Source: Saprospiraceae bacterium
GTDB lineage: Bacteria; Bacteroidota; Bacteroidia; Chitinophagales; Saprospiraceae
Assembly: GCA_016715985.1 (NCBI GenBank)
Contig: JADJXD010000001.1
Coordinates: 2,976,001-3,040,000 of the forward strand
Direction of reading: 5' to 3'
Length of the DNA stretch: 64,000 nucleotides
Of this stretch, positions 62,256 through 64,000 are shown piece by piece. The notes beneath the pieces are model-generated. The model did not search any database and was not told where the DNA came from. It saw nothing but the letters and a program-made list of their open reading frames with translations. Numbering within the stretch: position 1 is the first letter of the stretch; each line of letters begins with the position of its first letter. A program made the position numbers and the translations under genes.

Positions 62256-63635
62256 TTATGAATTGTTAACTCTCTTGTTCAACTCACTGACCTTTTCAGC
62301 AAATGCTTCCATCGTTATACTGATCATATTCTTTTGGATGACATTATCCACCTGTTCGAATATTTTATCTGCCAGAATTTCTTCATGTGCCTGAGAGACC
62401 TGCTCTTTATCAGTCAGCAACCTGTCTAATGTCTGTCCAAAATGATTGTAATCAAACTGACCATACTGTTGCATGAATGAAAATAATTTATTGGATAGTT
62501 TTCTTTTAATTTCTTCTTCATTCACCGACAGTTCGTAGGTCTTCGCAAGTTTAGCTTTTTGCAGATTCCATCGCAGATTTTTTGCGAAAGCATCATACTC
62601 CTGTTCAACCTGTTCCTGTGTAATGTTTTCATTGGATTCAACCAGATATTTTTTCATGTATGAGTCTGGCAATGGAATGTCATTGTTATCCATTAATACA
62701 TCCATGATTTCTCTGTACATGTATTGTTTGGCCTGCTGATTATAATAGGATTTCAGATCATCCCTGAAATAATTCCGGAGGGATTCCTCATCTTTTACGC
62801 TTTCTTCACCGAACTGGACGAAAAATTCTTCGTTCAACTCAGCGAGATCAATTCTTTGAACATCAGTAATCACGCCTTCAAACATGTTGCCGGTCTCCTG
62901 CGTTTCTTCAGGGGTCTTTTTTAAAAGGTAAGAGTTAACAAATTTTTCGTCCTTGTCTTCCAGTTTATAGATATCAAAGACGAAACTGTCTCCTTTCTTT
63001 TTTTGTAAAAGTTCCTTCTGAACATCTGCATCTTTAACAGCATCCACCAGAATAGTGAATTCAGTTTTCCAACCTCCTTCTTTGATTACTCCGTTTTCCA
63101 GTTCTGATGCATCTACTTTAAGCATATCCATCACTTCGATTTTATCTTCCGGATGGATCATTTTGCCGGCACGTCTTCTGGCAGCATCTATTTCTTTTTC
63201 AATGGTATCTTCGGCTATCTGAACATCATACAGGTTGTACTGATCAGAAGCGGATACTCCCTGCACTTCAAATTCCGGTGCGAGACCTAAATCAAAACTG
63301 AATGTAAGGGGTTGAAGATCGTTGACATTCAGGTTTAACATGGTTGATTCGTCCGTATTGGGCAGAGGCTGTCCCAGATAATTTATTTTATGCTCATCCA
63401 GGTAATTAAAAAGGCTATCCTGCACTAATTTATTGATCACATCTACCAGCACAGATTTTCCATACATTTTTTTAATGACACTAATGGGGGTCATTCCTTT
63501 ACGGAAACCTTTGAGCTGAGCTTTATTTTTGTAGGTATTCAGTTCTTTTTCAAAAGTTGATGCGTAATCGGATGGTTCGAAAGCGAATGTTAATGTAATA
63601 TTCAAAGGGTCTGTATCCTTTCTAAGAACTTGCAT
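62256..63635 (-). CDS. tig: trigger factor
   Basis: A 459-aa ribosome-associated chaperone. The N-terminal ribosome-binding domain includes KGFRKGMTPISVIKKMYG, the central part is PPIase-like and degenerate, and a long helical C-terminal domain follows. It folds nascent chains and precedes clpP and clpX. The sequence 63636-63862 has no gene that I can see. Confidence 0.93.
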   Translation of the reverse strand: MQVLRKDTDPLNITLTFAFEPSDYASTFEKELNTYKNKAQLKGFRKGMTPISVIKKMYGKSVLVDVINKLVQDSLFNYLDEHKINYLGQPLPNTDESTMLNLNVNDLQPLTFSFDLGLAPEFEVQGVSASDQYNLYDVQIAEDTIEKEIDAARRRAGKMIHPEDKIEVMDMLKVDASELENGVIKEGGWKTEFTILVDAVKDADVQKELLQKKKGDSFVFDIYKLEDKDEKFVNSYLLKKTPEETQETGNMFEGVITDVQRIDLAELNEEFFVQFGEESVKDEESLRNYFRDDLKSYYNQQAKQYMYREIMDVLMDNNDIPLPDSYMKKYLVESNENITQEQVEQEYDAFAKNLRWNLQKAKLAKTYELSVNEEEIKRKLSNKLFSFMQQYGQFDYNHFGQTLDRLLTDKEQVSQAHEEILADKIFEQVDNVIQKNMISITMEAFAEKVSELNKRVNNS

Positions 63636-63862
63636 AGAAAAAGTTTAAATGGTTGATAAAAATAGAGAAAACATAAATAACGGATAATGAAGGTATTTGT
63701 TAATCAATTTAATTTTTGACTATGAACAGCGTTTTACCTTCTTTTGTAATTTTATATTGATATCTTCGATAAATTGATTCTAAAAAAACCTGATTTTAAG
63801 ACACACAAAAGATGAGTTTTAAAACCTGATAAATTTGCAATTCATTTCTAAAGATTGAAAAG

Positions 63863-63944
63863 TGCGGGTGGAGGGACTCGAACCCCCATACCTCACGGCA
63901 CCAGATCCTAAGTCTGGCGTGTCTACCAATTTCACCACACCCGC
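63863..63944 (-). tRNA. tRNA-Leu, anticodon UAG
   Basis: Read on the minus strand, it has acceptor GCGGGTG pairing with CACCCGC, with A as discriminator. The anticodon stem is CCAGA/TCTGG with loop CTTAGGA, so the anticodon is UAG. It has a long variable arm (GTGCCGTGAGGTAT region) and T-arm GGGGTTCGAGTCCC. The long variable arm confirms the class II leucine type. CCA is not encoded. Confidence 0.96.
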
Positions 63945-63981
63945 ATTCAATAAACATTTTTGCTTTTTTTGAAAAGCGACG

Positions 63982-63989
63982 CAAAGATA
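63982..63989 (-). promoter_or_regulatory. -7 box of the tRNA-Leu promoter
   Basis: The minus strand reads TATCTTTG, an exact TAnnTTTG, 38 bases before the tRNA start. The -33 element would lie at or beyond the end of the window. Confidence 0.55.
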
Positions 63990-64000
63990 TAAGCTTTGAT

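Noticed and set aside
63796..63984. 62-aa frame covering the tRNA-Leu
   Set aside because: The segment folds as a complete tRNA; the frame is a coincidence.

Overview
This window looks like a chromosomal segment of a low-GC member of the Bacteroidota, perhaps the Saprospiria, although that rank is a guess. Three things support the phylum. Promoters fit the Bacteroidota pattern, with TTG or TTTG about 20 bases before TAnnTTTG. The proteins include a type IX secretion C-terminal domain, TonB-dependent-type barrels, DUF418, DUF6090 and DUF4197. Shine-Dalgarno sequences are rare. No phage, plasmid origin, CRISPR array or rRNA was seen.

Layout. 1-2700 (+): the end of an unknown gene, an FKBP lipoprotein, a MoxR ATPase and a DUF4197 lipoprotein. 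2743-5700 (-): metX and metY, preceded by a promoter, a SAM-I riboswitch and a 41-residue reading frame containing the run CCCCLCCC. 5885-9745 (-): fatty-acid beta-oxidation genes (thiolase and an HAD/enoyl-CoA hydratase fusion) opposite a DUF6958 gene, with a perfect 27-bp palindrome between them. 10492-11898: a secreted sugar dehydrogenase. 11943-14804 (-): a very AT-rich three-gene operon encoding a 59-aa basic protein, a papain/C39-like cysteine-protease-like protein and a SIR2-domain protein. This is the best candidate here for an undescribed anti-phage system.

15000-27500: a small membrane protein, a probable short RNA, glnK-amtB, a T9SS-secreted PKD protein, a thioredoxin lipoprotein, a bestrophin pair, arsS with its AhpD-like partner, dnaX and an agmatine/arginine deiminase. 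27600-48900 (+) is accessory. It holds an SGNH/MBOAT acylation pair, three DUF418 proteins, two outer-membrane barrels, two SnoaL-like lipoproteins, several hydrolases, and broken genes (BNR-protein tail, RidA, DUF6090). Three promoters in the stretch share a 22-bp element built on TCACAT-N4-ATGTGA.

48900-49830: a RAYT transposase with its REP hairpins. 50000-64000 is mostly housekeeping: YciO, RlmD, DnaJ, GrpE, TlpA, an asparaginase-like protein, a lipoprotein operon behind an AT-repeat promoter, an acyl-CoA carboxylase subunit, YkuK, ClpX, ClpP, trigger factor and tRNA-Leu(UAG).

All calls come from reading the sequence by eye. Family names rest on recognised motifs, not on searches.
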